From NCBI GenBank assembly GCA_029582265.1, contig CM055834.1, positions 2,976,001 to 3,040,000 on the forward strand: 64,000 nt of DNA, given 5' to 3'. The DNA comes from Zoroaster sp. YZ-2022. Its lineage: Eukaryota > Echinodermata > Asteroidea > Forcipulatida > Zoroasteridae. Every line of letters starts with the position of its first letter. The stretch's first letter is position 1. Both the position numbers and the translations under genes were made by a program. Below are positions 8,880-21,062 of this stretch, piece by piece. The notes below the pieces were generated by a model. The model searched no databases. It had not been told where the DNA came from and was given only the letters and a program-made list of their open reading frames with translations.

Positions 8880-9417
8880 AATTTTTAGGTGCTGAAAAAG
8901 GTTGTCAGACAGGAACAAACAAACAATGATGGTAAGTGTTGTATACATGTACATGTAAATCCATTGGACGACGATCATAAGGTGTTTTTTATACTGGGAT
9001 TTGCCTCCGTCTCGCAATTCCATGTCAGTTATAATAAGCCTACTTTGCATCTTTTAAATTTCTGTTTAATACCCATTATAATTTATTTATTATTTTGTAT
9101 TATTTTAATAATTGTTTCTGCGAATTGGAAAGGGTTTTTTTGCAATTTTTTTTACAACCATTAACCAGTTAAAAAATGATTCCATTGATTTTTGGAGGTA
9201 CAGAAAGCGAAAACTATATTTAAAATCCACTTTTATGATGGTTTTTGGACTTGATTTCCCTTCTAAAAAATCCTCCCCTTCAGAAAATAGAAGGGTCCTA
9301 TTATAGTTGCCACTGCGCATGTACAATGACCATGTTGGTCACTTATGGGAGAGTTGACAAGATCAGACTGACATGACTGAGGAAGTCATCGCATACCAAA
9401 AATGCCTGATTTTTCAT
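8880..9417. other. No gene seen
   Basis: AT-rich sequence with short open frames on both strands that show no domain, codon or splice pattern. Contains several copies of the TACATGTA-type palindrome. Confidence 0.5.
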
Positions 9418-9890
9418 AATAGGGTTTTCAGTTTGTACATGCTTGACCGAAGCCCGCCACACGTACAGCGCATCGCCTGCAACAAAAAACATCAAAATTT
9501 TAAATCAAATCATTTTACTACTTTTACCTGTCAAAATCTGACATGTAATAGCTCATTGGAAAGCTTAAATAGTTTCAGCTATCCAGCAATGTACATAAAA
9601 TAGCAATCAGAAGTACGTGCGAAAGCCTAGGTTTTTATGAATGAACCACTCTCGTCCCGACCAGCCTTTCGCGAAGTGTTCCGAGATCTTGCGCATTCGG
9701 CGCGTAAAATTTGCCGCGCTCTGCTGAGGGCATCCACTTCGGAGCTCTCTCCGCGCCCGAGTACATTGTGATTGACATGAAAACGGGTTTCCCTATTGAG
9801 GCAAAGGGCTCCTTTACATACCCATGCTTGCTCGATCTCCATAACTACTCTACAACCGAAGTTACGAAGAGATAAAAAGTAAACACTGTT
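9418..9890. mobile_element. Truncated copy of the TIR element at 9970-10856
   Basis: From TAGGGTTTTCAGTT at 9418 the sequence closely matches 9971 onward for about 470 bp, including the words CTTGACCGAAG, CCACTCTCGTCCCG and CTCGATCTCCATAACTACTC. Similarity ends in a T-rich stretch at about 9890, about 80 bp before the complete copy begins. Confidence 0.6.
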
Positions 9891-9969
9891 TTTTCTTCAT
9901 TTCGATAAATTTCCACCCGAACGAAGCTGTGGATTACAGCCATCGGTCATGTCGGTGTATATACTATTA

Positions 9970-10856
9970 CTAGGGTTTTCAGTTCGTACGTGCTTGACCG
10001 AAGACCTCCACACGCACAGCGCGTCGCCCGCAACAAAAAACATCAATATTTTAAATCGAAAATTATATTACTTTTACCTGTCGAAATCTTACATGTAACT
10101 GCTCATTGGAAAGCTTATAGTTTCAGCTATCCAACAATGTAAATAAAATAGCAATCGGAAATACGTGCAAAAGCCTAGATTTTTATGAATGAACCACTCT
10201 CGTCCCGCCCAGCCTTTCGCGAAGTGTTCCGAGATCGGGCGCATTCAGCCAGTAAAATTTGCCGCGCTCTGCTGAGGGCATCCACTTCAGAGCTGTCTCC
10301 GCGTCCGAGTACATTGTGATTGACATGAAAACGGTTTCCCTATTGAGTCAAAGGGCTCCTTTACATACCCGTGCTTGCTCGATCTCCATAACTACTCTAC
10401 AACCGAAGTTACGAAGAGATAAAAAGTACACACCGTTTTTTCGAGGTGAAATCTTCAAGTTGAAAGGTAAGAACGGTGTCTGAATTAATTTAAACCTCTT
10501 TTCTATCATTTATGTGAAAGTTTTGAGCCGTAATTTTGTTTAGTTTTGAGCGGAGAGTATATTTTTTATACCCTTTCAAAAGCTCTTGAGGGAAACGAGC
10601 ACGAACGCTGTGCGTGTGTATCACGGTGTGTGTAGGCTGATTTAACGGTTAGGGATGTACACAGTGTATGGACAGTCGCGCTTCATCGAATGCTGTATAC
10701 TTGATTAAATAAAACAAGATTCCTCAAAAACTACTTGTCCGATTTTCTTGATTTAAAAACCATTGTATTTCTTTCAACAAGACCTTTAATTTGATATAAA
10801 TATTGAGCATAAGACAATGGTTGAGGAATAATTTTTTAACTGAAAACCCTACTAAT
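9970..10856. mobile_element. Non-autonomous DNA transposon with terminal inverted repeats
   Basis: The left end TAGGGTTTTCAGTT (9970-9983) is matched by its reverse complement AACTGAAAACCCTA near 10841-10854. Length is about 885 bp and no transposase frame is present. The flanks TTAC/TAAT do not give an unambiguous target duplication. A GC-rich internal stretch (10190-10330) contains short frames without recognisable domains. Confidence 0.55.
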
Positions 10857-10939
10857 ATATATATATTAGTTGTCTGATGATCGCATAACGCGTGAAACTC
10901 GGAGTTACAACTACCAGCGTTCCACTAGTTTTACTACAA

Positions 10940-10987
<48 letters not shown>
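10940..10987. repeat. (TA)n microsatellite
   Basis: Uninterrupted TA dinucleotides preceded by AAG. Confidence 0.95.
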
Positions 10988-10992
<5 letters not shown>

Positions 10993-10999
10993 TAGGTGC

Positions 11000-11459
11000 T
11001 ACTTAGGGGGAAAAGTCATGTGGAAAAAGTCAACCATAGGGGGAAATCGTCTTTAGGGGGAAATATATGTTTCCCCTTAACGTTTGAGAGGCTCCAGTTC
11101 TCATATATACAAAGCTCCACGGGCCAAGAATACTGCCCTCAATCGATCAGGAGGTGGTTCACTAAAACTTGGAATGGACTCATCGGTTCAAATGTCATAT
11201 GGGGGGTTAAAAACGTCAAATTAACTAAGCGCCGTATATATGCTGTGAGTGAAGCAAATAAACTGTTGGGGGAAATGCACTTTTTCGCAATTTTTTAATT
11301 AACCATACATATATATTATCATTATCTCAGTGGAATTAAAGATTTAGACTAACAACACATATGTATTGATTAAAATGTCTGCCCCATCCCACCTGCGTAT
11401 ATTGGTACTCCACACCCCTCATGTCAGAAGAGCCCATTTTCGGCCAAGATATATTTTCT
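11000..11459. other. No gene seen; TAGGGGGAAA words
   Basis: Three copies of TAGGGGGAAA at about 11006-11060, followed by GTTTCCCCTTAACG, which echo the hairpin words of the 36-46 kb satellite. The open frame at 10996-11298 has no recognisable domain. Confidence 0.4.
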
Positions 11460-11461
11460 TG

Positions 11462-11537
11462 CTACTGCGCATGCGTTAAAAAATACCTTCAAACTGGGCA
11501 TTTAAATCACCAAACGGCTGACCAACATGAACCAAAG
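11462..11537 (+). promoter_or_regulatory. Possible promoter with NRF1-like site and short first coding exon
   Basis: ACTGCGCATGCGTT (around 11465-11478) matches the NRF1-type palindrome. About 50 bases further, AACATGAACCAAAG is followed by a strong donor GTAAGT (from 11538), which would give a first exon encoding only MNQ plus two bases. No downstream exon was identified, so this is tentative. Confidence 0.25.
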
Positions 11538-11539
11538 GT

Positions 11540-12540
11540 AAGTGAATTATGTTGTACTTTTCCAATTCAACATTAACGGTAACACTTTACTAGTTTTCTT
11601 TTATAGTTTTAATAATCTTATTCTTAAATCTTAGGCTGTGTGTTCGTGATTGATTACTGTTCTGTGTTCATAATCATAACGTTCATGATGTCCACGATCA
11701 CTTGTTAAGTTGTACACTGTACGATGTAACATTAACATTAGCCTTTGTAAACAATAGACTATAGGACGGGTAGGCTAGTTTACAAAAATAGGGTGTAGAC
11801 TATACTTTCCACTCAAGATAAAAATTTACACTGAGCGGTACGGTAAGGACTCAGGAGTCAGAGTCAGGAGTACTCCTAAAATCCTAGTCCTAGAACTACA
11901 ATGTATTATAGTTACGCCAAAGATACTACAAAAGGAAGATAGGACACTAGTGCCGTTTTGCATGGCAGCCGATGTAACGGTATGACTCAGCAAAATTGAT
12001 ACATGGGGAAGGGCGCCATCACGCGGTAGGTAGGTAAAACGAAGCAGACGACGTTAACAAAGTGTAGAAAGCCATAGGAAGGTAACGGCAAGTTTAGGGC
12101 AAATTTGCGTTAATTTAATTAAAGACAAAGATGTGAAAGACTTAAATGATGATTGAAATGATACATATTGTATAATATCCATCTTAAAATGGTATGCATA
12201 TATTTGAAAAAGTGTTCCTTCAGGATTTACAAGGGGGTTTATACATGTATAAAGCAAATGGGAAATACATCGGGTGTCTTTTCTGCAGACTACGATTGTT
12301 TTGCTACCCAAGTCATGATAATCTTTTTATACAAGTGATAACCTTTGGATTTTTATTTTATTTTTGTCTCTGCCTTAAGAAAGGTTTCCTATCTCAATAG
12401 ATTTTTTTAATTAAACCAACAAAGTGGAAGCAAAAGCTGAGATCGTGTCCTGTATATCATCAATCACTTTTAATCATCACTTGCAACGAGGTAACAGTAC
12501 AATAAGAAGGCCCCAATTAATGATCAGCTGTAAAGATTTC
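11540..12540. other. No gene seen
   Basis: AT-rich unique-looking sequence. The short frames here have no domain signature. Confidence 0.45.
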
Positions 12541-12862
12541 TATAAATAAATAAAAAAAATAATAAATTAATAAATTCTAAAAATAGTACACTAGCATGCA
12601 TCTGTAAAGATGCCTGGTTATAAATAAATAAATTGATAAATAAATAGATCAATAAATAAATAAATACATTTCTATAACTAAGTGTACTTTAGACATATAT
12701 AAAAATAGTACACTAACAATCTGTAAAGGTGGATATAAATAAATAAATAAATAAATGTAAATAAATGTAAATAAATAAATAAATAAATGTAAATAAATGT
12801 AAATAAATAAATAAATAAATGTAAATAAAAGTAAATAAATAAATAAATAAATAAATAAATAG
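12541..12862. repeat. AAAT-rich microsatellite cluster
   Basis: Long runs of (AAAT)n with GTAAATAAAT variants, interrupted by two copies of a word near AATAGTACACTA (about 12585 and 12706). The low-complexity Tyr/Ile/Leu frame on the minus strand is a by-product. Confidence 0.85.
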
Positions 12863-13133
12863 TTATTGTAAGTATACTATCAACATATATCATAGCTCTT
12901 TAAATAAAAAAAGGAAAGAAGTGGTCAACGATTTCTTGTATATATGATAAGACCCAACTTGAAAAACCTGAAACATTACACAGCTACATGTATAAACAGC
13001 ATTTTCCTTCTCCCAAACTTTGCCAAAGTCGACTTACATTTGTTTCAAATTTTTATTTTCCTCATTTTGCAAGGTTCAGCTTTGTCAGTCAAGGACAATC
13101 AGACCCTAAAGTTAGCACAGGTATCACTAAATA

Positions 13134-16100
13134 TTACAAATGAGATATCTTTACCAATTTTCTACTCTTCCGTTTCACTTTCTTGTCCCCAACTTTGTCG
13201 TTAAGCAAGCTCTTATTGTAAAATTTTACTGCAGCGTGCAACCTAAATCTCACAAAGAAAGAGACAAATGATCTTTCTATTTCACTACTACACAAATTGA
13301 GATGAAGGTTATTGTTATGTTGTAGCAACATGGATCCTCCACAATCTGATTCCTCAACACAGTAGGCCTTGTAATTTAACAAGAGTTCAGATGGATCTTC
13401 CATGAAGACAGCATTTTTCAGGAGTGCATTTTTGCAAGTTTCGCAATTTTTGTGTTTTGCCAGTATTTGTTTGGCCAGATATCCAGCCACATACACTATT
13501 ACATTTTTTTGAGGTTGGTCTACCATTTTATCTAAGTCATCACAGATATGGTTAAAATGGTCATCAGGTTGTTCTGTGTTCCCCTCAGAGTTTCCAGAAT
13601 TTTCCTGTGATTTCAAAGAGATTGTCAAATCCAGAAAACGATCACTATCAGATTCACAATTTTGGTTTCCCAAAGGTGCCATCATCTTGCTACACATCAC
13701 TTGTTTCAAAGCTGCTCTAATCGAGAATAGGTTCTCAAGACAATCTTGGTTCAGCCAATTTGTCAGAAGAAATGAGAAGTGTTCCCCAGTGGTTAACTCA
13801 TTAAACAATTGAACAACAGCTGTGATAGTGAGTACCCATCCCTGAAAACATGCAATTTTTTCTGTTGACCCTTCTTTTACTTTCCATTTCTTTATCCATT
13901 CAATACAATCTTTCCAGAAGCTAACATGAACTGAGCTCGATGTTGCAGCTGCTCTGTATATCTTAGTTTCCCTCAATTTTCTTGAATTAAAGGAATCAAA
14001 AAGTTTGTCCATCTTCTCTAAAAACTCAGCAGTATACACTGCTTCTGATGGTAATTTACCAAGTGAAGGGTAGGTTAATATCCCTGATGCTACACTGTGA
14101 CTCATGACCTGGGAAGCAAGGCAAACCCTCATTTTTGTGAATGGTGGGAGTTCTATATGTTTAGATGTCAACTTGGGTGCCATCCTTAGAGGCAACTTGG
14201 AGTCATGATTGTAAAACTCAACAATGTAATTCCAGTGAACTTCGTGTCCATCCACAACAAAAATGTGTTGTTTCAAGTTGTTGCGGACACTCTTCAACAA
14301 ATGAGGTGGATCAAACATGCAATATATCTTCTGGACATTACCATCACTTGTCTTTCTCTCAATGAATGGCTTGTCTGCATTCACACCCAACATACGAAAC
14401 ATTTTTCGATTGTTTGATCCCTGGTCCCCGATGACTACCTTTACAGTAAAGCCTGCATCTTCTATTCTCTTAATGCATTCAAGTAAGAGAACCTTTTGTT
14501 TACTACCAGGTGTAGCTGCATTAGCTAAGAAATAACCCACTGGTTGCTTCCACTTACATGCTAGGCCTCGCACCATAAATACAAGTGCTTGAGTTGCCAC
14601 ATTTTTGGACTTGCCAAGAGAGCCAAAATCTTCCATTCCTTCAATTATGTCCTTTTGCAAATCATAATACAGCCCTGACTTAAGACTCATTTCATCAAGT
14701 GTCAATACACAAACTTTATCTCTTTCAGACATACTTTTATCCTTTCGCTGCAATATTTCAAAGCTCGTGTTATTAAAGCCGGGCTGCACTCTCACTTTTT
14801 CCAGCCATCTTCGAAGAGATCTCTCACATGGCAAAGCAAAAATTTTGCAGCAAAACCTATAAGCACTTGGACTTTGGTAGTGAAGGGCAAAGGCAAAAAG
14901 TTTATCCTTGTTTGTGTATCGTCTGCCCTTCAAACGCTGCTTACCTATTCTAAGCTGGCTAGCAAAGAAATCTAAAGTGTTTGTGTCCAGGTATCTACTT
15001 GCATTCTTGATAATGTTATTGATTGATCCAGACTTAGAAGCTTTCTCTAATGATGCTGTAAGTGTTTTGATTTTCCCCTTTAGTCTGTGAATCTTTACTC
15101 TATGTGAAGACACTTTGGGCTTTGTACGTTGATGAGTATTCTCTCCTGCAGTATTATCTGGATCAGGCATTGCATCCACTGGAATAAAAAATGGAGTAAA
15201 AGATGGCGTAAGCACATTATTTCATATGAGTATGGAAATCCAAATCAGAACAAGTATGACAGCACCTGAGTATGACTTAAAATGTCAACAAAAGACACTA
15301 GTTTTCTTTGTATGAATGTATTCTCACAGTGTAGGAAGTGGCCATTTCCTGGCCAGAAGGGTCTAGTCAACAATTCACATGATGTGAAAATTTGCAAATT
15401 TCAACTGGATTGAATGTGTAGTAGTAAATTTCATTTGCATATTTATCTTTACCTGGTTCATTATATAATGAGCTGTCCTGGTCTACATCAGATTCTTGGT
15501 CTACCATGTCCAAAGGATCTTGAGTGCCTGGTTGCAGTACATGTACTTTGTGCTGTACATTGTCTCTCTTTGCATAGCTGTGGTGTGCCTCTACCTTACT
15601 GTGTTCTCCTTCAGAAGCTAAAATGTTACAATGAATAAAAATAAAAATCGTGATTAAAATCAACATTATTACTCCACTCATATTTTCCTCCTTTTTTGTT
15701 CATCTGGGCAAGCAGCATTATTATTCCCACATAGCTAATTATAACATTATATATATGGGTGACAACCAGTTATAGTAACCTGGTTGTCACCCAGGCCATG
15801 AATCTAATTTCTGTCAACATTGTTTTTTATCAATAATTTTAGTTCACACATTTGAAAAAAATTACACAAAATTTCAACAAAGCAATTTCAACAAATCAAT
15901 ACCTGTCTTAAATCTTTTTGTGGAGTCATTGTCATGTCTGCTGGGTAGTTTGCGCTTTAAGGTCACCTGCTTTGGTGGATTGGGTATGTTGAATATTGTT
16001 GGGACTGCATTCCACACCTGCTCCGAGCAGATTCTGCAATTCTTGTGTAGGTAATCAGATGACTTGTTCCGCAGATCATCTCTTCTTGTTAACTGAACCC

Positions 16101-16802
16101 ACCGGTCTGATCTGTGGTACCACAAATGAAATAAACAAAAAACATAATGAACCCATAGTATACCTACTGATCTGTGCAGGCAAAACAAATAGGCCTAAGA
16201 GTAACAAAACCGCCATCTTTATGGGACGGGGTGGATCTGATTTATCAAAACTTTAAAAATCAATAATTAAAGACTTTCATCATACATTTACATAAATGTT
16301 AGGGCTAACAAACGTAACTAATATCATAACACTACAAACCCAGTAACAAGTCAATAAAAAAAAAACATAAATAGCTTAAATAAATAACAAAGGAACACTG
16401 TCACTGTTTGCCTTTTCTCTTTTTCTAAAGCCAAAGGTATGGATACAACTCTTTCACTTATCACCCTCACACCCTTAACTATTTGTCTCCTGATCCTATA
16501 TTCGCTTACCATTTTTGGGCAATGGAAGCAAATAAACTAACATTATTTTTATATCATGCCATTTTAATCATATTAATGTACAACAACGACCATTAACGTT
16601 TTGTAGAATAAAAAAAAAAACAGCCCCGGATTTCTGCCTGGAACATTGATGTTCCAATCGTTATCGATCAAAATGTTCTACCGTAAATTTCGCCTTACCT
16701 TTCTTTGCACCTTGGAAACCGATAAAAATGAAGATTACAATCCCATTTGGGATTGTTGGTACAATTTATGGCAGAACACCAAACTTTTGATCTGCTCGCC
16801 AT
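13134..16802 (-). CDS. THAP9/P-element-type transposase, four exons, apparently intact
   Basis: Exons on the minus strand: 16802-16699, 16111-15903, 15617-15453 and 15178-13134. All four join with GT-AG borders and matching phases, predicting 840 residues. Exons 1-2 encode a THAP zinc finger (WCSAINC, LHFYRFP, RWVQLTRRDDL, VPTIF). Exon 3 is an acidic linker. Exon 4 starts with a Lys-rich helical segment and then the P-element transposase fold: first Asp in LTLDEMSLKSG (about residue 321), second in VIGDQGSNNRKMF (about 411), the DPPHLLKSVRNNL block of the GTP-binding insertion (about 450), and the Asp/Glu pair in NQDCLENLFSIR (about 638/641). The family cuts and pastes P elements; vertebrate THAP9 is an immobile relative. 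No stops or frameshifts. Terminal inverted repeats were not found, so host gene and live element both remain possible. Confidence 0.88.
15757..15792. repeat. Perfect 13-bp hairpin in the second intron of the THAP gene
   Basis: GGGTGACAACCAG, a 10-base loop, then CTGGTTGTCACCC. It sits between exon 2 and exon 3 and could affect splicing or simply be a remnant of a small foldback element. Confidence 0.6.
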
Positions 16803-17102
16803 CACTTGTTTAGTTGGAAATCACTTATTGGTTGGAAGTTTGCCACGCAGTTACCGCGCAAACGATTTTGGTTTTACCTACCTAACAACAGCGGGCGCAC
16901 TTCCATGCCCAGCCATTTTGCGTTTCACGTTTCCACACACAGAGTCCTATCTTCCTTTTGTAGTATCTTTGGTTACGCTATCAGTATCACTTCACTAACC
17001 TCTTAGACAAATGATAGATGGTCATGTACAAATTTGTATTCAAGATCACAACTGCACACCTTGAATGTCTTTCTTGAAATCCAGTCTCACTAAAAGTAAA
17101 AC
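16803..17102 (-). promoter_or_regulatory. 5' flank of the THAP/P-element gene
   Basis: The 300 bases upstream of the start codon contain no other gene. A clear TATA box is not visible; the sequence is moderately GC-rich close to the start (GCGCAAACG, GCGGGCGCAC), which would fit a TATA-less promoter. Confidence 0.3.
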
Positions 17103-17104
17103 TA

Positions 17105-17597
17105 CAGTCGTTTTCCCGGTTCCGGATTTTTCCCGGTTCTGGATAGTTGTAAATTAAAAAATCTGTTTAATCAATATTGCTGCAGAAAAAAATTTGATAC
17201 TTTACTAAGGTGATCTTACCGTTGTGAAGATATCGATCATTTAATGACGCAAACTCGGTTGAAAAAATCAAAAACGTCAAAATACGAAGGTCGCAAAAAA
17301 GCGTCATTGACGTTCTTTGCTACCAACTAGAAAATGTAGTCACGGTTTTCAACATCAAATTCTTCTAAAGTTGTGGAAATTTCTTGTTTTTAAAGTCTGT
17401 GCTTTTTTTTTTTATAAAAAAGTTTAACAAACATTGAAAATCGCCCCAAATTAGCGGAAGGCCTTGCGAAACTTCGTCGCGCATTGACTTTGTGTGTATT
17501 TTGTTTTATTTCACGAACTCCGGCCGTTCTGCGCCTGTGCCATTGACTTTGCTTTCCCGAAATGATTCAACCTATCCGGAACCGGGCAAACGACCTT
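17105..17597. mobile_element. Non-autonomous TIR transposon, CAGTCGTTTTCCCGG family, copy 1
   Basis: The left end CAGTCGTTTTCCCGGTTCCG follows TA at 17103; the right end carries the reverse complement (CCGGAACCGGGCAAACGAC). The interior word GAAGATATCGATCATTTA also occurs in both arms of the 52-kb copy, which shows the family has long inverted arms. No transposase frame. Confidence 0.6.
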
Positions 17598-17599
17598 GA

Positions 17600-18339
17600 A
17601 GATGTTGTCACACATATTTCAGAGTTATTTTATATTAAAACGTGGTATTTTAGTGCATTTTTAATGAGTTGTTGACAGTTGTTGTCAGTTGTTGTCAGTT
17701 GTCGGCTTTTAGTGTGACTGCCCCTCCCCCAAGTATGTAGTGCTACTCCTGGAAATATGAAATTGTTACACAAACCTCATGGATAACCCTACATGTACAG
17801 TAGAAAATTAGCAACTTGATATTTTTCTGTCCGTGTTTGCGCACCAAGGATGTCTTTATTGAAAGGGAATCTCACTAAAATTGAGCTTTGCGTTCTTAGT
17901 AATCTCACTGAGCTTGGGGCTTTTAGCTTGGTTGGCACAAAAAATAATTTTGCCTCACTTGAATCATGTAAAAATCATTTGGCATACAGTATATGTATGA
18001 GTTGGTGGGGTATCAAATACAATTGAACTAGGTGTTTATAAATAAGCATTAACTTGTGTTCTTTTAGCTGTGAGGCTCATGTTTGAAAAGTGAATTGCAT
18101 ATCACTTAGTAGCATAATTCCCTTCACAATAATGCCCAGTGATGCATACAAATTATTGCTGTACGGTGCAGTAATGACAGTACCAGCGAATAATGCATGG
18201 CGATCTGTTCTTTTTATTTAGCCTACTTTTCGACGATGCTTGGAAGGTTCGTACTGGTGAGGGAACATTTAGTAAGAAATACTGGTGGTGAGACTTGATT
18301 TTTTTTCAGGTAGGTGTTACCTCCATCGCCGGGTATAGT
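17600..18339. other. No gene seen
   Basis: Contains a short GTTGTTGTCA direct repeat (about 17666-17702) and otherwise AT-rich sequence without coding signature. Confidence 0.45.
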
Positions 18340-18815
18340 CCAAAGATTTGTTAGTTCGAAGGTTTGATAGTCCAAAAGTTTGATAGTACAAGGGTTCGAT
18401 AGTCCAAAGATCGACAGTCCGAAGGGTGGATAGTCCACAGGGTTGATAGTCCCAAAGGTCGATAGTCCCAAGGGTTCATTAATCCGAAGGTTCGTTTGTC
18501 CGAATCGTTAATAAGGTTCAATAGTCTGAATTTACTTTAATGTTCGATAGTCCGAATCGACAATAAGTTTGATAGTCCAAATTGCATAAAGGTTTGATGG
18601 TCCGAATTGACATTAACGTTCGATTGTCTGAATCAACAAGAAGGTTCGATAGTCCGAATTCACAATAAGTTTTGATAGTCCGAATTGACAACAAGGTTCG
18701 GACCATCGAATCTTAATGTCAATTTGGACTATCGAATCTTAATGTAAATTTGGACTATCAAACCTTATTGTCAATTCGGACTATCGGACATTAATGTTAA
18801 TTCGGACTATCAAAC
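18340..18815. repeat. Palindromic array of GATAGTCCGAA words
   Basis: About 20 degenerate copies of TTCGATAGTCCGAATTGACA at 20-35 bp spacing point one way until about 18700. The reverse complement (TTCGGACTATCGAA) then follows in about four copies. The whole could fold into a long compound hairpin. A related array of AGTCCGACAGCT words is at 62855-63545. Confidence 0.75.
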
Positions 18816-20155
18816 TTTGTAATTTGCCAAAAATGTATGATTTGGGGGAATTTTTTTTGTTTTTTTGCCAAACAATTAGCGACATCTGCAAGTCAGACTA
18901 GTTACATGTACAACATTCGTACAAATGTATTTTAGTTAAGCCTGACACTATTTTTAAGGAAATAAAAAATAAGAAAATAAAATAAAAAAACACTGTGTAA
19001 ATCTCAAAATGTTTCGTTCATTCAAAACTAAAAAGGGGATTTAAAGTAAACTTTCAACCTAAGCATGGCTTACAAACGTACTCGACCTTTGTGACTCGGA
19101 CAAGACCCAAAAGACTTGGATTTGTACTCTACCTCCGACTCAAAGAAAGAGGATTCGAATACAAGACTGGCATAAAGTGCTGAATATGTTGTAATGCAAC
19201 ATGTTAACAGTTTTGGTTATCTCTCAACTTTGTTATAGTAGTGATTTAAACTTTGCTTAAAAATTATGAAATAATCCATAAAATTCATGTGATGTTTTTA
19301 GGTGAAGTATCATGATGCTGATCACAGAAACTGTCCCATACATCTGCTGTAGTTTGACGACCATGTTATGACTTGGGTGAGTATTTGTTAGATTCATTTG
19401 AGCCTCTTTCTCAACTCCTTTACATCACATTTTAAATTAATGATTGCAGCATTTAGTGCATTAGTGTGCAATATCTATTCATAGAAAATCTTCATAGCAT
19501 TTCTCATTCAACAGCGTGCGCGCGTCTCTGATAATGCAGCTGTGCAGTACTTTTATTGGGCCACGCATACCATATACAATTTCAAGTCACAGTCAAGTCA
19601 CAATCATTTAATGGGGACCGAAGATAAATAGGGGTGAAGTGCCATATTGCACACTTTGTTTATTCTTATAATGTAAGTTTTATCCTCCAGTCAAAATAAC
19701 ATTTAGTCCTACTTTGATGTTTTTTTTTAAACATGCATTCATGCATGATGCGAATTAATCATAACTGTTCGTTACATCGTGGACTTAAATTTGCCAACCC
19801 CTGCTGTAAAAATGAACGAGTCATACAATGTATAAATGAACTGCTGATGTCATTGGTTAGCAGTTTAGGCATACAAATTGAATTATGAATAAATAATCAC
19901 ACACCCTGAATCCTATATCATACCCCCTTGATTGCGAACCATACTTTGCGCTACGCGTATGCGCTGTATCCTGTTAGTATTGCACACTTAACACGCTGCG
20001 TGTAATTGACAGTATGCGCATTGTTTTTGCTTTACTCCCTGCTCCAAAGCTTGCATGCGTTTGTGTGTTCGTGATTCCACCGTTCAAAAGCTATTCTTAC
20101 GTCAGAAAGTTACATTGTTCATAAGATTTTGATTCTTCATAACATTATGTTTGGT
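18816..20155. other. No gene seen
   Basis: AT-rich sequence. The short frames lack domain or splice support. Confidence 0.4.
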
Positions 20156-20256
20156 TTAGGGTGTGAAACAAACTATTTCTAGTCTTGGAGTCTGTATCAG
20201 GCTCAGGCTGGCACCCTCGCCTGATACAGACTCCTCGACTATAGTTCGTATCACAC
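20156..20256. repeat. Near-perfect palindrome of about 100 bp
   Basis: TAGTCTTGGAGTCTGTATCAGGC pairs with GCCTGATACAGACTCCTCGACTA around a 16-base loop (TCAGGCTGGCACCCTC), and outer GGGTGTGAAACAAACTAT pairs with ATAGTTCGTATCACACCC. The stem is about 40 bp with few mismatches. It resembles a foldback MITE or a precursor hairpin. Confidence 0.7.
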
Positions 20257-20795
20257 CCAACCTCACCTAATAACTTATAGTACACCTCCTTTGATTTACC
20301 TTGTCTAACAAGAACACACCTTTTGTTTTCCACCAAAGGATTTCTCCAGCATTAAGTGCCCCATCATTACCCACAGAAGATAAGGTTGTCTTTTAAATGA
20401 ACAGCCATACATGAGCACCCCTAGCAGCATGCCAAGGACAGAAAGTAACCTGCAGTACCTCCATATGTTAGGTTGGTTCATATGTAAATGTTATAATATC
20501 ATATGCATGTAATCTATGTGAATAAGTACATGTTCATGTGCAGATGAATTGGCTTAACAGTGGGACTTAAACATTATGTAGCATTTCAAAGAAAGGGTGA
20601 TTACAATGTACTTTTAGATTATATTTGAGGAAATGAAAAATGTTGTGCCATTAGACCATGTAAGTCTCACGGTTTATTGTGTGGAGAAACAATCACAAAC
20701 GGTCCCGGTTCGATTGTGTGAGACTTTCACAGTCTATATTTGAATAAATCATGAAAAGCTGCACAATTTTCAAGTTACTGTGAAAAGAAAGTACT

Positions 20796-21062
20796 GATTA
20801 TCTTCCAGCAAGCTTGAATCCTTGATTCTGATTGGTCAACAAGTGTGCAATAAAAAAACGTTTTCACTCCGCAGATGGTTACAATTAACCTACAGTTTAA
20901 AAAATCAATTAATTAATGTACATTTTACAGACATGTTTTAGAAGTTTATGAAAGTTATTTGAACTTGTTTGCTAGTTACACATTTTTGAGAAAGGTTGAA
21001 GGTAAAACAAAGTGTATAAAATCAGTTTGATAAGTCCTATCAAGTTTGCTGGAAGATAAATT
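20796..21062. mobile_element. Small TIR element
   Basis: The left end TTATCTTCCAGCAAGCTTGA is matched inverted by TCAAGTTTGCTGGAAGATAA. Length is about 270 bp and there is no coding capacity. The interior word GATTCTGATTGGTCAA is of a kind common in MITEs. Confidence 0.55.

Noticed and set aside
13134..13170. Further 3' exon for the THAP/P gene using the donor-like GTAAAG near the stop
   Set aside because: No matching acceptor and exon could be recognised downstream, and the open frame ends naturally.
12870..17100. Terminal inverted repeats of a P element around the THAP gene
   Set aside because: No convincing inverted pair was found by eye on the two flanks.
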